This document shows positions 61,026 through 64,000 of a DNA stretch of 64,000 nt, in pieces. The stretch comes from Paracoccus onubensis. GTDB taxonomy: Bacteria > Pseudomonadota > Alphaproteobacteria > Rhodobacterales > Rhodobacteraceae. The DNA is taken from the NCBI RefSeq assembly GCF_003591515.1, contig NZ_QZCG01000012.1, positions 62,001 to 126,000 of the forward strand, given 5' to 3'. Each line of letters begins with the position of its first letter. Position 1 is the stretch's first letter. The position numbers and the translations under genes were made by a program. A model generated the notes under the pieces. It had not been told where the DNA came from and made no database searches. It saw only the letters and a program-made list of their open reading frames with translations.

Positions 61026-62423
61026 ATGTCCGACAATATTCCGATCGTGACCCGTTTTGCTCCGTCTCCGACCGGTTATTTGCATATCGGCGGTGCGCGT
61101 ACGGCGTTGTTCAACTGGCTTTATGCCCGCGGCCGAGGTGGAAAATTCCTGCTGCGAATCGAGGATACCGATCGCGCCCGCTCGACCCCCGAAGCGACGG
61201 AGGCGATTCTGAAAGGGCTTGAATGGCTGGGTCTCGATTGGGACGAGGAGCCCTATAGCCAATATGCGCGCAAGGATCGTCATGCCGATGTCGCCCGGCA
61301 GATGCTGGCCAACGGCTCCGCATATAAATGCTTTTCCACCACCGAGGAAATCGCCGCATGGCGCGAGGCGAATCCCCGGCAGCCGTTTCAAAGCCCCTGG
61401 CGGGCTGCAAACGATCAGCCGGATGCGCCCTATGCGATCCGCCTGAAGGCTCCGCAAACCGGTGAAACGGTGATTGAGGATGCCGTGCAGGGGGTGGTCC
61501 GGGTGGCGAATGATCAACTGGACGACATGGTTCTGTTGCGCAGCGATGGTTCACCCACCTATATGCTGGCGGTGGTGGTGGATGATCACGATATGGGGGT
61601 TACCCATGTGATCCGGGGGGACGATCATCTGACCAACACCGCTCGCCAGATCCAGATCTACGATGCGATGAACTGGCCGCGCCCGGTTTTTGCCCATATT
61701 CCGCTGATCCATGGCGAGGATGGGAAAAAGCTGTCCAAGCGTCATGGTGCTGTTGGCCTGCATGAATTCGCGGCGCTGGGATATCCGGCCGTGGCGATGC
61801 GGAATTATCTGGCCCGGCTTGGCTGGAGCCATGGCGACGATGAATTATTCAACGATGCGCAGGCACGGGAATGGTTCGATCTGTCTGGTATCGGACGTGC
61901 ACCGGCACGGCTGGACTTCAAGAAGCTTGAACATGTCAGCGGCCATCATATCGGCGAAATGGAGGATGCCGCACTGCAGGCCGCCTTGGATGAATTTATC
62001 AAGGAAACAGGCTCCAAGTCATTGACATCAATTCAGAAAGAAAGACTTGGAGCTGCTTTAACAGTTCTGAAACAAAAGGCCCGTACATTACCACAGCTTC
62101 TTGAGCAGGCGCGATTTGCCCTGATCGACCGGCCCGTTGAAATTGATGAAAAGGCAGGGAAGGCACTGAATTCGGAATCCCGTGGTATGCTGAAATCATT
62201 GACTGCCGCAGTGCAGCATGCTAGCTGGACGCGTGACGAGCTGGAGCGGTCGGCCAAGATCATTGCCGAAGAAAACGGTGTGGGTCTGGGCAAACTTGCA
62301 GGTCCGTTAAGGGCCGCTCTGGCCGGACGAACCGCCACCCCAAGCGTGTTCGATATGATGACGGCGCTCGGCCGCGAGGAAACGCTGGCCCGGTTGCGTG
62401 ATCAAACGGAATTGGCAGGCTAG
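61026..62423 (+). CDS. gltX: Glutamyl-tRNA synthetase
   Basis: A 465-residue class I synthetase. HIGH-like HIGG at 20-23, the KLSKR form of KMSKS at 235-239, and the C-terminal helical anticodon region are present. Alphaproteobacteria often carry two GltX-type enzymes, one of them misacylating tRNA-Gln for GatCAB; which this is cannot be told here. Bases 62000-62210 in the C-terminal part are clearly less GC-rich, with AGA, TTA, ACA and TCA codons that are rare elsewhere in the window. Start ATG 61026 is preceded by AGGAAAACC. Confidence 0.96.
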   Translation: MSDNIPIVTRFAPSPTGYLHIGGARTALFNWLYARGRGGKFLLRIEDTDRARSTPEATEAILKGLEWLGLDWDEEPYSQYARKDRHADVARQMLANGSAYKCFSTTEEIAAWREANPRQPFQSPWRAANDQPDAPYAIRLKAPQTGETVIEDAVQGVVRVANDQLDDMVLLRSDGSPTYMLAVVVDDHDMGVTHVIRGDDHLTNTARQIQIYDAMNWPRPVFAHIPLIHGEDGKKLSKRHGAVGLHEFAALGYPAVAMRNYLARLGWSHGDDELFNDAQAREWFDLSGIGRAPARLDFKKLEHVSGHHIGEMEDAALQAALDEFIKETGSKSLTSIQKERLGAALTVLKQKARTLPQLLEQARFALIDRPVEIDEKAGKALNSESRGMLKSLTAAVQHASWTRDELERSAKIIAEENGVGLGKLAGPLRAALAGRTATPSVFDMMTALGREETLARLRDQTELAG

Positions 62424-62495
62424 GCCTGCCCTCACTCGCCGGGGCCTCTCGCATGTTTTGCGCGTTTGGCCTGGCTTAGCTGAAAGGACGTTTTG

Positions 62496-63788
62496 ATGGC
62501 TGATTCCAATAATGCCACACTGCGACTTAATAATGCCGAATATGAATTACCGATTCTTACACCGACTCAGGGGCCGAACGTTCTGGATATCCGTAAATTA
62601 TACGGTCAGGCCGATGTGTTCACCTATGATCCCGGCTTCACATCCACTGCCAGCTGCGATTCGACGATAACCTATATCGATGGCGACAAGGGCGAATTGT
62701 GGTATCGCGGCTACCCGATCGAGCAACTGGCACAAAATTCCAATTATATCGAGGTTTGCTATCTTCTGCTTTACGGCGAACTGCCCAGCGCAGAGCAACT
62801 GACTGATTTTCAAAGCCGTGTCACGCGCCACACCATGGTGCATGAGCAGATGCACAATTTCTTCCGGGGATTCCGCCGTGACAGCCATCCGATGGCTACG
62901 ATGGTGGGGGTCGTCGGTGCAATGTCGGCTTTTTATCACGATTCGACCGATATCGGTGACGAATGGCAGCGTGAAGTGGCCGCGATCCGGCTGATCGCCA
63001 AGCTGCCGACGATTGCTGCAATGGCCTATAAATACGCGATCGGCCAGCCTTTCGTGTATCCCGACAACGAACTCGACTATGCGTCGAATTTCCTGAACAT
63101 GTGCTTTTCGGTTCCGGCCGAGAAATATCACGTCGATCCGGCCCTGTCGAAAGCGATGGACCGGATCTTCACGCTTCATGCCGATCATGAACAGAACGCC
63201 TCGACTTCGACGGTGCGTCTGGCCGGATCTTCGGGCGCGAATCCCTTTGCCTGTATCGCGGCGGGGATTGCCTGTCTCTGGGGGCCGGCACATGGTGGCG
63301 CCAATCAGGCCTGTCTTGAAATGCTGCGTGAGATCGGGACCGTTGACCGCATTCCGGAATATATCGAAAAAGCCAAGGACAAGGACGATCCGTTCCGGCT
63401 GATGGGTTTCGGTCACCGGGTCTACAAGAATTTCGATCCGCGTGCGAAGGTCATGAAAGAATCCGCCGATGAGGTTCTGGACCTTCTGGGCATCCGCAAC
63501 AACCCGACGCTTCAGGTTGCCAAGGAGCTTGAGAAGATCGCCCTCGAGGATGAGTATTTCGTATCCAAGAAGCTTTATCCGAATGTCGATTTTTATTCGG
63601 GCATCATCCTTTCGGCTATGGGCTTCCCGACCTCGATGTTCACGCCGATCTTCGCCTTGTCGCGCACTGTCGGCTGGATCGCGCAGTGGAAAGAAATGAT
63701 CAGCGATCCGCAGAACAAGATCGGCCGCCCCCGGCAGCTTTATGTCGGCAGTGACAAGCGGGATTATGTCGAGCTCGCCAAACGCTGA
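62496..63788 (+). CDS. gltA: Citrate synthase
   Basis: A 430-residue type II citrate synthase, condensing acetyl-CoA and oxaloacetate. Catalytic histidines are in GPAHGGANQA and GFGHRVYKNFDPRA, and the aspartate in NVDFYSGI. The length fits the hexameric NADH-sensitive gram-negative type. The ATG at 62496 follows AAAGGA; a TTG three bases earlier is not needed. The first codons are AT-rich, as usual for a strongly translated gene. A terminator follows at 63813. Confidence 0.97.
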   Translation: MADSNNATLRLNNAEYELPILTPTQGPNVLDIRKLYGQADVFTYDPGFTSTASCDSTITYIDGDKGELWYRGYPIEQLAQNSNYIEVCYLLLYGELPSAEQLTDFQSRVTRHTMVHEQMHNFFRGFRRDSHPMATMVGVVGAMSAFYHDSTDIGDEWQREVAAIRLIAKLPTIAAMAYKYAIGQPFVYPDNELDYASNFLNMCFSVPAEKYHVDPALSKAMDRIFTLHADHEQNASTSTVRLAGSSGANPFACIAAGIACLWGPAHGGANQACLEMLREIGTVDRIPEYIEKAKDKDDPFRLMGFGHRVYKNFDPRAKVMKESADEVLDLLGIRNNPTLQVAKELEKIALEDEYFVSKKLYPNVDFYSGIILSAMGFPTSMFTPIFALSRTVGWIAQWKEMISDPQNKIGRPRQLYVGSDKRDYVELAKR

Positions 63789-63812
63789 CCGGTCTGGATG
63801 ACATGGAATAGA

Positions 63813-63835
63813 GGGCCTCTTCGGAGGCCCTTTTT
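63813..63835 (+). terminator. Intrinsic terminator after gltA
   Basis: A perfect 7-base stem GGGCCTC (63813-63819) and GAGGCCC (63824-63830) with a TTCG tetraloop and TTTTT. It begins 25 bases after the gltA stop, so gltA ends its transcript here. Confidence 0.92.
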
Positions 63836-63882
63836 CGTCGCGGGGCTTGCGCCGGGGGAATGGCAATGGCAAGTGATCTGAT

Positions 63883-64000
63883 ATGAGTGAAAATGACAAA
63901 CCGGACTCTCTCAAACTCGCCGTGATTACCGGCGCTTCGCGCGGGCTTGGGGCGGCTTTGGCCGAGGAACTGGCGGCGCGCGGATATCATGTGCTTGCGG
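63883..64000 (+). CDS. SDR-family oxidoreductase, 5' part only
   Basis: The first 39 codons, MSENDKPDSLKLAVITGASRGLGAALAEEL and onwards (only the first 20 residues matter here for the start). TGASRGLG is the classical TGxxxGxG cofactor motif of short-chain dehydrogenases. The gene runs off the right edge, so catalytic residues and substrate cannot be judged. Ribosome binding signal upstream is weak (AAGTGATC). Confidence 0.75.
   Translation, partial: MSENDKPDSLKLAVITGASRGLGAALAEELAARGYHVLA

Noticed and set aside
62024..62029. TTGACA inside gltX as a promoter for gltA
   Set aside because: No -10-like hexamer at 16-19 bases downstream.
1..64000. CRISPR arrays, insertion sequences, integrases, tRNA or rRNA genes
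   Set aside because: Looked for spaced direct repeats, transposase-like motifs, terminal inverted repeats and T-arm/acceptor patterns; none were convincing.

Overview
The window is a gene-dense, high-GC chromosomal segment of an alphaproteobacterium, most likely a member of the Rhodobacteraceae close to Paracoccus. This rests on recognised protein types and is inference: a plant/alphaproteobacterial-type glutamate-cysteine ligase, RNase E with a long acidic insertion inside its S1 domain, a stand-alone Hint_2 (hedgehog/intein-like) protein, a ComEC without a metallo-beta-lactamase tail, and an omega-transaminase that closely resembles the Paracoccus denitrificans enzyme as I remember it. I see no rRNA, tRNA, CRISPR array, insertion sequence or prophage, so this is core chromosome with a few accessory patches.

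Layout. 1-481 holds the start of a CoA-transferase subunit A. 611-2431 is a glycosyltransferase fused to a sulfotransferase-like domain. 2528-7964 is one tightly coupled leftward operon, dacC-like, tmk, holB, tatD, MBL hydrolase, AEC permease, with most junctions overlapping by 1-4 bases. 8411-14564 runs rightward: a DUF6152-like protein, pgsA, moaD, moaE, a membrane protein, glutamate-cysteine ligase, cysS and a squalene-synthase-fold protein without catalytic aspartates (NDUFAF6-like). 14583-19389 is leftward: GNAT, Hint protein, and a gabD plus aminotransferase pair. 19681-27251 is an alpha-2-macroglobulin gene coupled to pbpC, followed by a DUF1523 protein, a short IMPACT-family protein, a GH1 beta-glucosidase, a GMC oxidoreductase, the YcjF/YcjX pair and the helicase HrpB.

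36762-45428 is the most distinctive block. An AidB-like acyl-CoA dehydrogenase is divergent from a six-gene operon encoding a DUF35 OB-fold protein that has lost its zinc ligands, a thiolase-like/lipid-transfer protein lacking the usual nucleophilic cysteine, an NDP-forming acyl-CoA ligase, two different acyl-CoA dehydrogenases and an SDR dehydrogenase. The combination resembles aldolytic side-chain shortening modules known from steroid degradation, but no hydratase is present and the substrate is unknown.

45681-64000 is mostly housekeeping: rpsA, a LysE exporter, selD, an EamA transporter, a YciB-like membrane protein, an alpha/beta hydrolase, rne, ccdA, a bile-acid-symporter/ACR3-like permease, an omega-transaminase, comEC, gltX, gltA and the start of an SDR gene. 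Non-coding structure includes four convincing intrinsic terminators, two copies of a dispersed hairpin-linked element, several dyads near promoters, and structured leaders before rpsA and rne.
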